Assembly (NCBI GenBank): GCA_934675795.1
Contig: CAKURW010000035.1
Span: 1 to 19,044, forward strand
Direction: 5' to 3'
Source of the DNA: an uncultured Collinsella sp.
GTDB lineage: Bacteria; Actinomycetota; Coriobacteriia; Coriobacteriales; Coriobacteriaceae
Length of the DNA: 19,044 bases
Below, piece after piece: positions 1 to 7,299 of this stretch. The first letter of the stretch is position 1. The number at the start of each line of letters is the position of its first letter. Both the position numbers and the translations under genes were made by a program. The notes under the pieces were generated by a model. That model did no database searches, was not told the origin of the DNA, and saw only the letters and a list, made by a program, of their open reading frames with translations.

Positions 1-38
1 CGCCTTTAGACGCGAGCCCGGAGCCCGTGGGTTATACC

Positions 39-1007
39 CTAAGAGCAAACCACCCTTTTTAAGGGTGGTTCTGATTGTTCGATCCAGCAGCGAAGCGTCT
101 CGCCCGCCTGTAGATGACGCAGATTCTCCGCGGCGATGTCGACCACGTTGTTGAGCGTAGCCTCCAGGTGGAACCATCCGGAGACGTGCGGTGTGATGAG
201 CATGTTGGGCGCATCCCACAGGGGGCTTGTCTCAGGCAGCGGCTCGGGGTCGGTGACGTCGACCGCGGCGCCGGCAAGATGTCCCGACTCCAGGGCGGCA
301 ACCAAGTCGTCAGCAACCACGAGGTCGCCGCGGCCGCCGTTGGCAAAGAAAGCGCCCGGTTTCATCGCGGCAAAGAATTCGGCGTTCGCCAGACCGCGGG
401 TCTCGGGTGTGCTGGGCATAAAGGTTGCGACGACGTCGGCCTCGGCCAGGCGCTCGGGCAGGGCGTCCATGCCGTCCATGTCCTCAAACACAATGGGGTA
501 GACGAGCGGATGGCGCTTGATGCCGCGGACGTGCGCACCCATACTGCGGCAGAGCGTGGCGAAGTGGCCGCCGATATCGCCCGCGCCCAGCACCAGCACG
601 TTGGCGTTTTTGAGCGAGGTGACCGGGCCCAAGTCCTCCCAGCGATGCTCGCGCTGCAAGTCGTGGTAGCCGGGCAGGCGCTTCATCATGGAAAGGACCA
701 TGGCAAACATATGCTCGCTCACGGCCTGGCCGTAGGCGCCTACCGAGCAGGAAAGCTTAGCGTCGGCTGGCACGGTGCCGGCGGCTAAGTAATCGTCATA
801 GCCGGCAGTCTGCAATTGCAACAGCTGGAGATGTTCGCATGCCGTGAGCATGTCAGGGTCGATGTTGCCCAAGATCACGTCGGCGTTGGCGACCTGCTCG
901 CGCGTGGCGGCGTCGGCACTCGTGTAGAAAAAGTTCTCGCCCGGAGCACTCGACTCAAGAATTGCGCGATGGCGGTCGTTGACGGGCAGCAAAACCAGGA
1001 TGTTCAC
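39..1007 (-). CDS. D-2-hydroxyacid dehydrogenase (phosphoglycerate dehydrogenase-like)
   Basis: NAD-dependent oxidoreductase of the D-isomer-specific 2-hydroxyacid dehydrogenase family, 322 residues and cytosolic. Visible motifs are the Rossmann glycine motif GAGDIG at about 141-146, the catalytic Arg in GGRGD (about 226), Glu in DPEPL (about 255) and His in TPHVSG (about 274), in family order and spacing. The natural substrate cannot be read from the sequence. I chose the GTG at 1007 because AGAGGA lies just upstream and the protein then begins NILVLLP, a proper first beta strand. An upstream in-frame ATG at 1082 would translate a hairpin repeat and is unlikely. The last eight or so codons run through another hairpin (48-70), so the C-terminal tail may come from an inserted element. 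It lies downstream of map, separated by that gene's terminator. Confidence 0.88.
   Translation of the reverse strand: MNILVLLPVNDRHRAILESSAPGENFFYTSADAATREQVANADVILGNIDPDMLTACEHLQLLQLQTAGYDDYLAAGTVPADAKLSCSVGAYGQAVSEHMFAMVLSMMKRLPGYHDLQREHRWEDLGPVTSLKNANVLVLGAGDIGGHFATLCRSMGAHVRGIKRHPLVYPIVFEDMDGMDALPERLAEADVVATFMPSTPETRGLANAEFFAAMKPGAFFANGGRGDLVVADDLVAALESGHLAGAAVDVTDPEPLPETSPLWDAPNMLITPHVSGWFHLEATLNNVVDIAAENLRHLQAGETLRCWIEQSEPPLKRVVCS
48..70. repeat. Short hairpin overlapping the dehydrogenase 3' end
   Basis: A perfect 10-bp stem (AACCACCCTT at 48-57 with AAGGGTGGTT at 61-70) and a 3-nt loop lie inside the last codons of the dehydrogenase. The outer arms AACCACC/GGTGGTT are the same as those of the hairpin at 14900-14936, which suggests a shared element type. 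There is no clear T-run on either side, so a classical terminator is not strongly supported. Confidence 0.6.
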
Positions 1008-1026
1008 AAGCAGTCCTCTCCGCTCG

Positions 1027-1079
1027 ACCTGCCAAAAAGGGACAGGTTTATTTTGGCAGGTTTTATCAGGCAAAACGTT
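1027..1079. repeat. Class A hairpin repeat (GGGACAGG loop), copy 1
   Basis: An 11-bp perfect stem (ACCTGCCAAAA at 1027-1037, TTTTGGCAGGT at 1051-1061) encloses a 13-nt loop containing GGGACAGG. It is followed by a conserved tail TTTTATCnGGnAAAACGT. A second copy at 14707-14758 matches along the whole length. The one stem difference is compensated on the other arm (G-C here, A-T there), which supports selection on the folded form. The element ends about 20 bases before the dehydrogenase start, so it lies in that gene's leader. It resembles REP-like palindromes mobilised by RAYT transposases, but no transposase is in the window. Confidence 0.8.
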
Positions 1080-1089
1080 CAAATAAAAC

Positions 1090-1128
1090 CGCCGGATGCA
1101 AGACGAGCGTGCCCGTCAGCATCCGGCG
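1090..1128 (-). terminator. Rho-independent terminator of map
   Basis: Inverted repeat CGCCGGATGC (1090-1099) and GCATCCGGCG (1119-1128), a 10-bp stem. Read on the minus strand it is followed by GGTTTTATTT. It starts 10 bases beyond the map stop codon. Confidence 0.75.
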
Positions 1129-1137
1129 CATCCACGG

Positions 1138-2025
1138 TTACCAGCTCAGCAGCTCGTAGCCGTCCTCGGTCACCAAGAGCTGTACCTCGCACTGGGCCGA
1201 ATCGCTGCCGTCCTTGGTGCGCACGCACCAACCGTCGCCCTTGCTGATCTTGATGTCGGGCGCTCCGGCATTGACCATAGGCTCGATGGTAAAGACCATG
1301 CCCGGAGCCATGATGGTGTCCACATCGGGTGCCTCGGTGGTAAAGCCCACAAACGGGTCCTCGTGAAACTCCTTACCGATGCCGTGTCCGCCGTACTCGC
1401 GCACCACGCTAAAACCGGCGTCCTCGACCGTCTTTTGCACGGCTTCGGCCATCACGGACAGCGGCAGCCATGGCTTGACGGCTGCCAGACCCGCCTCCAC
1501 GCTGGCGCGGGTGACGTCGACCAGGCGCTGGCGGTCGGCCGAGACCTCGCCGATGCAGAACATGCGGCTCGAGTCGCTAAAGTAGCCGTCTAGGATCGTG
1601 GAGCAGTCCACGTTGATGATGTCGCCCTCGTGCAGCACGTCCGTATCGCAGGGGATACCGTGGCAGACCACATCGTTGATCGAGGTGCACACGCTTTTGG
1701 GGTAGCCCTCGTAGTTGAGGTCTGCCGGCGTACCGCCGTGCTCGACGGTGTAGTCGTAGATCATCTGGTCGATCTGGTTGGTGGTCATGCCCGCGGCGAT
1801 GTGCTCGCCTACGTAGTCGAGCACGCCCACGTTGATGGCGGCGGAGCGCTTGATGCCCTCGATATCGGCGGGCGTCTTGTAGAGCGTGCGGGGCAGAACC
1901 TCCCAGCCCTCCTCCCACAGGCGCTCGAGGCGCTCGTCGAAGGCGCTGTGACATTTCTTATATTTTTTGCCGCTGCCGCACCAGCAAGCGTCGTTGCGGC
2001 CGGGCACGGGTCCATTGTCAAACAT
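1138..2025 (-). CDS. map: Methionine aminopeptidase, type I, with N-terminal SEC-C motif
   Basis: Removes the initiator methionine from nascent proteins using a two-metal centre. The protein has 295 residues. Residues 14-26 carry a SEC-C zinc motif (CWCGSGKKYKKCH), which is known from SecA and from some type I MetAPs, where it probably helps ribosome docking. The catalytic domain follows, with substrate-binding H122 (VVCHG), metal ligands D140 (NVDC), D151 (SDSS), H214 (GGHGIG), E248 (TIEPM) and E280 (AQCEV), and a second active-site His at 221 (FHEDP). All ligands are intact, so the enzyme should be active. The start is supported by AAAGGAAG about 8 bases upstream. It has its own terminator and stands alone. 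Confidence 0.96.
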   Translation of the reverse strand: MFDNGPVPGRNDACWCGSGKKYKKCHSAFDERLERLWEEGWEVLPRTLYKTPADIEGIKRSAAINVGVLDYVGEHIAAGMTTNQIDQMIYDYTVEHGGTPADLNYEGYPKSVCTSINDVVCHGIPCDTDVLHEGDIINVDCSTILDGYFSDSSRMFCIGEVSADRQRLVDVTRASVEAGLAAVKPWLPLSVMAEAVQKTVEDAGFSVVREYGGHGIGKEFHEDPFVGFTTEAPDVDTIMAPGMVFTIEPMVNAGAPDIKISKGDGWCVRTKDGSDSAQCEVQLLVTEDGYELLSW

Positions 2026-2050
2026 GGCTAACTTCCTTTCATCCGCAGCT

Positions 2051-2056
2051 AGTATA
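2051..2056 (-). promoter_or_regulatory. Possible -10 box for map
   Basis: On the minus strand TATACT lies 26 bases before the map start codon. No convincing -35 hexamer sits at 16-18 bases further upstream. A long palindrome (2078-2144) begins about 20 bases upstream of it. Confidence 0.35.
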
Positions 2057-2077
2057 GCCCACCCACGCGTCCATAAA

Positions 2078-2144
2078 AGTTGCGGTGATATAGTTCCGAT
2101 TTAAGCGGTTTAACAGCACAAATAGGAACTATATCACCGCAACT
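2078..2144. repeat. Class B long palindrome, copy 1
   Basis: A perfect 20-bp inverted repeat (2078-2097 against 2125-2144) has a 27-nt loop at 2098-2124. The loop holds a smaller imperfect pairing (ATTTaaGC against GCacAAAT), giving an outer stem, a bulge and an apical stem. No T-run follows on either strand, so it is not an obvious terminator. It lies between the radical SAM gene and map. Its size and shape match the palindromes at 6525-6588 and 14970-15188, although its stem sequence differs. Confidence 0.85.
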
Positions 2145-2185
2145 GATGGAGCGGGATGGCTGACACTAGCCGCTGCGTGGTTTTG

Positions 2186-2962
2186 CTAGTAGCTCACCTG
2201 GCAGGGAATGCCGAGGGCTTGGACGCGCGCGGCAATGGCGTCGAGCACCTCGGGCGCTGCTTTGGCAAGGCCGGCGACCGGCGTCTCGCGTGCCACCGTG
2301 TAGATGGTCGCCTCCTGCGGACGAATGCGCTCGAGCGCCGCGAGCCAAGGGCCGACGTACTCCTCGCCGGTGTTATCGAGGGACTTGCCCCGGTACTCAC
2401 CGCTCAAAAACATCGTCTGGATAATGACATGACCGTTAAAGCCTGCGAACGTCTCGATCTGGTGCTCGACGTCATAGGGGCCAACGGGCTGGTCGAGCAG
2501 CTGGATAAACGCCGGGTCGACGGTATCGAGCTTAAGAATGTTGTCGTCGACCATCATGAGCGCATCGTGCACAGCGGGCTGGTCGGCGCGCGTGCCGTTG
2601 GAAAGCACGGCAATCTTGGTGTTGGGGGCTAGCTGATCGCGCAGCGCGACGGCGCCGGCGATGGCCTGTGGAAACTCCGGTGCGGCGGTGGGCTCACCGT
2701 TGCCTGCGAAGGTGATTACATCGGGGAGCTCGCCCTCGGCTGCCATCTCGCGCAGCTTTGCCTCGAGCGCTTCGAGTACCACGGCAGCCGTGTTATACGG
2801 CTCATGGCAGGGGCGCTCGGCGTTGAGGCCGTTCTCGCAGTAGATGCAGTCGAACGTGCAGATTTTGCCGCTGGCCGGCATCATGTTGACGCCGAGCGAG
2901 AGACCAAGGCGACGGCTGCGAACGGGCCCAAAGATGGGGCTGGCATTCAAAAACGTAGACAT
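2186..2962 (-). CDS. Radical SAM protein, COG0731-like
   Basis: A radical SAM enzyme of about 258 residues. The iron-sulfur motif CTFDCIYC (C35, C39, C42) gives the CX3CX2C cluster that binds the 4Fe-4S cofactor and SAM. The preceding FGPVRSRRLGLSLGVN resembles the N-terminus of COG0731 proteins, the group related to wyosine biosynthesis enzymes. FAGNGEPTAAPEF is the GNGEPT motif that contacts SAM. The substrate is unknown; in bacteria COG0731 members usually have no assigned reaction. Two ATGs compete, 2968 and 2962. GAGGAG ends 3 bases before the first and 9 before the second, so I prefer 2962. Longer upstream extensions run into low-quality sequence antisense to the hydrolase. It is a single-gene unit divergent from the hydrolase. 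Confidence 0.85.
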   Translation of the reverse strand: MSTFLNASPIFGPVRSRRLGLSLGVNMMPASGKICTFDCIYCENGLNAERPCHEPYNTAAVVLEALEAKLREMAAEGELPDVITFAGNGEPTAAPEFPQAIAGAVALRDQLAPNTKIAVLSNGTRADQPAVHDALMMVDDNILKLDTVDPAFIQLLDQPVGPYDVEHQIETFAGFNGHVIIQTMFLSGEYRGKSLDNTGEEYVGPWLAALERIRPQEATIYTVARETPVAGLAKAAPEVLDAIAARVQALGIPCQVSY

Positions 2963-3124
2963 AGGCATATGCTCCTCAAGACAATTGTGCCTAAGCATAG
3001 CATCGGCTCCAAAGCAAGGTGCGGGCTCTTGCTTTACAAGTTTCGTTTTTTCACGTCGCTCATGATGCCGTGCCATGAAAAGTCTCGGGTCGGGTACAGT
3101 TAATCTGTTAACAAGGCGTAAGGC

Positions 3125-3170
3125 AATGCGGGTCCATCCAACCGTACTGACGTGCAACTGGATGGGCATT
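3125..3170. promoter_or_regulatory. Hairpin in the hydrolase leader
   Basis: Arms AATGC (3125-3129) plus CCATCCA (3134-3140) pair with TGGATGG (3159-3165) plus GCATT (3166-3170). This gives 12 bp interrupted by a 4-nt bulge, with an 18-nt loop. It ends 17 bases before the hydrolase ATG. Nearby at 3099-3112 is a small palindrome GTTAA-TCTG-TTAAC that could be an operator. The function of both is unproven. Confidence 0.4.
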
Positions 3171-3187
3171 GATGATGGGGGCACAAC

Positions 3188-3985
3188 ATGGATTTTACGG
3201 TCGAGAATGCGGGCACCACGATTGCCTGTCGCGAATATGTCGACCCGGATGTGTCGCCTGATGCTCCTGCCTTGGTGTGCGTGCACGGCGCTTGTGTCGA
3301 CGGCACATTTTTCGACAGCATCGCTTGTGAGCTCAGTCGCAACTACCGCGTAATTGCCTACGACCGCCGCGGCTGTGGTGGCAGCAGCGATGCGGCAGAC
3401 GGCAGCTATGATCTTGCCGCTCAGGCCGCCGATCTGCAAGCCGTGATCGAACACGTTGGCGCTCCGGCAAATGTGCTTGCGCATAGCGCCGGTACGTTGG
3501 TGGCGCTTGAGCTTCTTCGCACCGAACCCCATCTCGTCGCCCGTGCGATTCTGCATGAGCCGGCTGTGTCGGCCGAAGGCGTCGGTATGGGCGCAGCTCC
3601 GGTTTTGCTCGATATGATTGCGGCTGGAAAGGTTTCAAGGGCGCTCCGGCTTTTCTTGGGAGCCCTCGGCGACTTGGACCCCGAGGCTCCTGGAACGACC
3701 GAAGCGGAAGCCAAGCATGCCCTGCGCAACGGCCGCAGTTTCATGGCAAACGAATACGGGATTACTATGACCTGCGTTCCCGATTGGGATAGCGTTCGCG
3801 CGTCAAAAACGGTGGCCGCCGTGCTCCTGGGCGAGCTCTCGATTGGCACGCCCCGCGAGGCTGGCACGCGAGCGGCTGCCGAATATCTCGATTGCCCTCT
3901 CGTGACGATCCCGGGCGCGCATAACGGTCTGCGCGATCGCCCGGCAGCGGCTGCCCGGGCTGTCCGTGGCATCCTGGGGCTCTAA
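3188..3985 (+). CDS. Alpha/beta hydrolase
   Basis: A 265-residue alpha/beta-hydrolase fold protein without a signal peptide, so probably cytosolic. Visible features are the oxyanion-hole HG motif in CVHGACVDG (about 32-39), YDRRGCGGS (about 58-66) after strand 4, the nucleophile elbow AHSAG with Ser100, and the C-terminal catalytic His in PGAHNG (His245). The acid is not certain. The elbow starts with Ala instead of the usual Gly, which is tolerated in the family. The substrate (ester, lactone or similar) cannot be predicted. The ATG at 3188 follows a G-rich but weak ribosome site. The gene is divergent from the radical SAM gene, with a 225-base gap holding a hairpin. Confidence 0.85.
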   Translation: MDFTVENAGTTIACREYVDPDVSPDAPALVCVHGACVDGTFFDSIACELSRNYRVIAYDRRGCGGSSDAADGSYDLAAQAADLQAVIEHVGAPANVLAHSAGTLVALELLRTEPHLVARAILHEPAVSAEGVGMGAAPVLLDMIAAGKVSRALRLFLGALGDLDPEAPGTTEAEAKHALRNGRSFMANEYGITMTCVPDWDSVRASKTVAAVLLGELSIGTPREAGTRAAAEYLDCPLVTIPGAHNGLRDRPAAAARAVRGILGL

Positions 3986-4013
3986 CACCCGCAATGGCTA
4001 AAGCAGGCTTCAT

Positions 4014-4066
4014 CCGCAAACGTTTCGGCCGTGTTAACAAATGCGCTCAAAACCTTACGTTTGCGG
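4014..4066. repeat. Inverted repeat between hydrolase and HD-GYP gene
   Basis: Perfect 10-bp arms CCGCAAACGT (4014-4023) and ACGTTTGCGG (4057-4066) are separated by 33 nt. There is no T-run, so terminator function is doubtful. It could be a short-stem relative of the long palindromes elsewhere, or a regulatory site. The rest of 3986-4195 is AT-rich and probably holds the promoter of the next gene, but I cannot place hexamers convincingly. Confidence 0.4.
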
Positions 4067-4195
4067 CTTCAATTGCGCCGTCTGCCAACTCATAAAAATG
4101 TAACAGCATTCACGTGCCTACCTGCATCGACAAGGTGCTACACTTGTAACATTTGGAACCCACCGCTCCATGCGAAACTATCGAAAGGGCCCCGT

Positions 4196-6076
4196 ATGCT
4201 CAATAATCACGAGGTCAATCTAACCGACGAGGAGGCTGCCGCCGAGGTCGCCCGTGTCGCAAGGACCTACCCCGTGGTACGTTTGCTGTCGGCCGATCAG
4301 ATTAAGAGCGAGCCTAACTGCCTGCTCGCCGGCGATCGCTGCCCTTGTCTGCGTCAGTCGAGTCTTGAGGCCTTGACAGATTCCGATGAGGTGTCGGAGC
4401 AACTGCTCAACGATGGTGTTGAGTACCGCGCCCGTCTGCGCCCTCTAAAGGTCGAGGGCGAGCCTCATGTCTTGCTGATGGTGCGTCCGATCGATGGGCA
4501 AGAGGCTGCAGAAGAGGACCTTGTCTACACCGACGTGCTGACGAATGTGCGCAATCGCCGATATTACGAAGAAAAGCTTCGTAGCGCCCGCATGAAGGCT
4601 GGCGTGGCGGTGATCGACCTTGATGATTTTAGGGTCTTCAACGATACATGTGGCCGCCATGCCGGCGACCTTGCGCTCGGTGCTGTGGCAACAGCCATAC
4701 GCAGCGGTATTCGTTCGACTGACGAACTTGTGCGCTATGGCTGCGACAAGTTTGTAGCTGTCATGCCCAATATTCCCTCCGATGACTTTGCCTGTCGTCT
4801 GCGTCAGGTATCCGATGCCGTCCATTCCACGATTATTCCGGGCCATGAGCACGTGAGCTTGACGGCATGTGTTGGTGGCGTTCGCATTCATGGCGAGACG
4901 GTCGATGAGGGCGTTGGCCGCGCTGTCCAGTTACTGAGCCGTGCCAAGGCAAAAGCCGGTACGGTCGTGACCGATGGCGATTCCATCGAGGCCTTCCAAA
5001 GCGAAAAGCCTTCGGTGCTTATCGTCGATGACTCCGAGATGAACCGAGCCATTCTCAGCGAGATGCTCAAGGACGAGTATTGCATCCTCGAGGCCGATAA
5101 CGGTCGTACGGCGCTCGATATGGTCGACCGTTATGGCGATGAGTTGTCGCTCGTGCTGCTGGATATTGTCATGCCGGGCGCGAGCGGCTTTGAGGTACTG
5201 GCCGATCTGTCGCGCCGATCGGGTATCGACAATCTGCCTGTCATCATGATTTCGAGCGAAGATTCCGATGATATGGTTCTGCGCGCGTACGAGCTGGGCG
5301 CCTCGGACTATATCAACCGCCCGTTTGACTCCCGTGTCGTGCGCCGCCGTGTAAGCAACACCATCCGCCTATACGCCAAACAGCGCCGCCTGACGAGCCT
5401 GCTGTCCCAGCAGTACAACGAGCGCGTCAAGAACAGTCGCATGCTCATCGACATCATGGCCGGCGTCATGGAGCTTCGCAATGGCGAGAGCGGCAGGCAC
5501 GTTACGAACATCGAGAAGCTGACCGAGCTGCTGCTTGGCTGTCTGGTCCAGCGTAGCGGCACGATCTCCCTCGACAATGAGGAACGCTCCACGATTGCCC
5601 TGGCTTCGGCGCTGCACGATATCGGCAAGATGTCGATTGACGATGCGATTCTCAACAAGCCCGGACGCCTTACGCCCGAGGAGTTCGAGATTATGAAGAC
5701 GCATACCACGATCGGCGCCGACATGCTGCGTGAGCTGGGTAGCCATCACGCCGGCAATGCGCTTATGGAATATGCGTACCAGATTGCGCGTTGGCATCAC
5801 GAGCGCTGGGACGGCAAGGGTTATCCCGATGGCCTTAAGGGAGACGAAATTCCCATTGCCGCACAGGTGGTTTCGGTGGCCGACGTGTACGATGCGCTGA
5901 CGAGCGTGCGCGTGTACAAGGACGCTATCCCGCACGAGGAAGCGATCAAGATGATTCTGGACGGTAAGTGCGGCACCTTTAACCCGTTGCTGCTCGACTG
6001 TTTGCTCGAGGTGCAAGACCAAATTGCCGAGACGTTGGCACGCCCCGCCGACGTTGTCGCGTTTCCCACGATTTAG
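4196..6076 (+). CDS. Response-regulator HD-GYP protein with degenerate GGDEF domain
   Basis: A signalling protein of 626 residues. Domains in order: a PAS-like N-terminus (1-105) with Cys42, Cys49 and Cys51; a GGDEF-fold domain (about 110-260) whose active-site motif is GCDKF at 182-186, so cyclase activity is probably lost; a receiver domain (about 272-393) with D278/D279, phospho-acceptor D323 (LLDIVMPG) and S353, but with Arg375 in NRPF where Lys is usual; and HD-GYP (about 410-610) with HD at 474-475 and HHERWDGKGYP at 534-544. The HD-GYP residues are intact, so cyclic-di-GMP phosphodiesterase activity controlled by phosphorylation is likely. I chose ATG 4196 over an upstream ATG at 4031 because AAGGG sits 6-7 bases before it and the extension has no domain character. 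The Hpt gene follows 23 bases later. Confidence 0.9.
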   Translation: MLNNHEVNLTDEEAAAEVARVARTYPVVRLLSADQIKSEPNCLLAGDRCPCLRQSSLEALTDSDEVSEQLLNDGVEYRARLRPLKVEGEPHVLLMVRPIDGQEAAEEDLVYTDVLTNVRNRRYYEEKLRSARMKAGVAVIDLDDFRVFNDTCGRHAGDLALGAVATAIRSGIRSTDELVRYGCDKFVAVMPNIPSDDFACRLRQVSDAVHSTIIPGHEHVSLTACVGGVRIHGETVDEGVGRAVQLLSRAKAKAGTVVTDGDSIEAFQSEKPSVLIVDDSEMNRAILSEMLKDEYCILEADNGRTALDMVDRYGDELSLVLLDIVMPGASGFEVLADLSRRSGIDNLPVIMISSEDSDDMVLRAYELGASDYINRPFDSRVVRRRVSNTIRLYAKQRRLTSLLSQQYNERVKNSRMLIDIMAGVMELRNGESGRHVTNIEKLTELLLGCLVQRSGTISLDNEERSTIALASALHDIGKMSIDDAILNKPGRLTPEEFEIMKTHTTIGADMLRELGSHHAGNALMEYAYQIARWHHERWDGKGYPDGLKGDEIPIAAQVVSVADVYDALTSVRVYKDAIPHEEAIKMILDGKCGTFNPLLLDCLLEVQDQIAETLARPADVVAFPTI

Positions 6077-6099
6077 TTTGACCAAAGGAGTTTTAATCC

Positions 6100-6456
6100 A
6101 TGATTTCCATGCGTGAGGCGTATGAGAAGATCGGCGCCGATTACGATGGCGCATCCGTTCGGCTGATGGGCGAGGAGATGCTCGCCCGCTTTGCCCTTAA
6201 GTTCCTGGATGACGAGAGCATGGACAAGTTTGAGGCCGCTATTGCGGCAGGAGACGCCGAGAGTGCGTTTATGGCCGTGCATACGCTCAAGGGCGTGAGC
6301 CAGAACCTGGGGTTCGACAATCTGTACTAGCCGGCGGTTGTGGTGACCGAGGCGTTGCGCGATGCCGATACCGTTGACGGCGCCCGTGATGGGATACATG
6401 CGCTACGGCAGCAGTATGCGGCTACGATGTCGGCCCTGCGCGAGGCGGCTGAGTAA
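6100..6456 (+). pseudogene. Hpt phosphotransfer domain gene, interrupted by in-frame TAG
   Basis: The reading frame from ATG 6100 (AAGGAG 9 bases upstream) encodes an Hpt domain with the phosphorylatable His in HTLKGVSQNLGF. It stops at TAG 6328-6330 after 76 codons. The same frame continues open for 41 more codons of helical sequence (PAVVVTEALRDAD...SALREAAE) to TAA at 6454-6456, giving the roughly 118 residues normal for an Hpt module. The stop therefore looks like a recent nonsense mutation or a sequencing error. The truncated 76-residue product keeps the His but lacks the last helix or helices of the bundle. It lies in an operon with the receiver/HD-GYP gene, which suggests that the two formed a phosphorelay pair. 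Confidence 0.75.
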
Positions 6457-6524
6457 GGGCTTGCAGGCCTTGTGCCGCCCAGAGTCCGTTGATGTAGACA
6501 TAAAAGGGCGTCCCCAATGACTAT

Positions 6525-6588
6525 GAGAGTGGATAATCTCCCGTTTTAGGCCCGGTGGCGGCCTCAAAGTGGGAGATTATCCACTCTC
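6525..6588. repeat. Class B long palindrome, copy 2
   Basis: A perfect 18-bp inverted repeat (6525-6542 against 6571-6588) has a 28-nt loop. The loop itself can pair (TTTaGGCC against GGCCtcAAA) around a short apex, giving the same outer stem, bulge and inner stem layout as the palindrome at 2078-2144. There is no T-run. It sits between the interrupted Hpt gene and the DUF2975 gene, in a 274-base gap that is otherwise gene-free. Confidence 0.85.
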
Positions 6589-6676
6589 GTTCGATATGTG
6601 TCCAATAATCCACGCTCACCCCTCCGGGTTAGTAAATGGCCTATGCGCACTGGCGGGGCTTTCCGCATGCAATCAA

Positions 6677-6710
6677 TATCGTTGTTCGATAAACTGTTCG
6701 AATAACGATA
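6677..6710. promoter_or_regulatory. Nested palindrome, candidate operator upstream of DUF2975 gene
   Basis: Outer arms TATCGTT (6677-6683) and AACGATA (6704-6710) enclose inner arms TTCGA (6685-6689) and TCGAA (6698-6702). The site lies 20 bases before the DUF2975 start. The AACGATA/TTATCG motif recurs in the promoter region of the ABC operon (7721-7774). It is therefore a reasonable binding site for the HTH protein encoded at 7300. This is inferred from position and repetition only. Confidence 0.5.
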
Positions 6711-6730
6711 GAGTCGATGAGGGTGAGTGT

Positions 6731-7291
6731 ATGTCTAACAGCGTTCAGCGTATGGCCAAAGCGGGCGAAAATATCAGGAAGCTTGGCTTTTGCATGGCAG
6801 CCGTTTTTGCAGGGATGCTCGTCGCTTTTGCCGCGTTGGTTGTTTACGTGATCTGGTATGCGGTTGCAAACGTTGCTTCTGTCGATTCTTTCGGCGTCGT
6901 GACGCTTCTCGATGGCGGGTGCATCGTTATCCCAAGCGGACTGTGCCTGGCACTCGTCGTGGGTATTTCGCTTGTCGTTCTGTGCGGAATCAGCCGTAAC
7001 ATCTCGCGAGGCGTCTCGCCCTTTACCAAGACGCATGTGCGGCTTATCCGTGTTCTTGCGCTTGCCTTTGCTGTTAACGCCGCGGTTTCGCTTATTGGTG
7101 CCTACGGATCGGTCAATCTTACCATTGGTGGGCTGGAGCTTTACGTCGTGCCTCATTCCTTCGTTATTGAGATTTGCCAAGGCGTTGCCTTTGATGCGGG
7201 GTCGCTTATCGGCGCGGCTGTCTGTCAGTGTATCTCGGTGATCTGGAGTTATGCCTCGCTGCTCCAAAAGCAGTCTGACGAGCTTGTGTAG
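6731..7291 (+). CDS. DUF2975 family membrane protein
   Basis: A 186-residue integral membrane protein with four predicted membrane segments (about 19-44, 66-87, 104-124, 155-176). SRGVSPFTKTHVRLIRVLA after segment 2 and the C-terminal SYASLLQKQSDELV match the hallmarks of DUF2975 (PF11188). That family is regularly encoded next to a small YozG-type HTH regulator, as here. Its role is unknown; it may sense an envelope signal and act with the regulator. I took ATG 6731 because a purine-rich ribosome site precedes it and the membrane topology starts properly. An earlier in-frame ATG at 6569 would run through the palindrome. The stop codon overlaps the AGGAGG of the next gene, so the two are co-transcribed. 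Confidence 0.82.
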   Translation: MSNSVQRMAKAGENIRKLGFCMAAVFAGMLVAFAALVVYVIWYAVANVASVDSFGVVTLLDGGCIVIPSGLCLALVVGISLVVLCGISRNISRGVSPFTKTHVRLIRVLALAFAVNAAVSLIGAYGSVNLTIGGLELYVVPHSFVIEICQGVAFDAGSLIGAAVCQCISVIWSYASLLQKQSDELV

Positions 7292-7299
7292 GAGGAAGC

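Noticed and set aside
2969..3556. Upstream extension of the radical SAM reading frame
   Set aside because: The extension lies antisense to the hydrolase and through the divergent gap; GAGGAG before 2962/2968 gives a much better start.
4098..4151. TGTAACA repeats before the HD-GYP gene as relatives of the triplet palindrome stem
   Set aside because: Only seven bases match and no paired arm is present.
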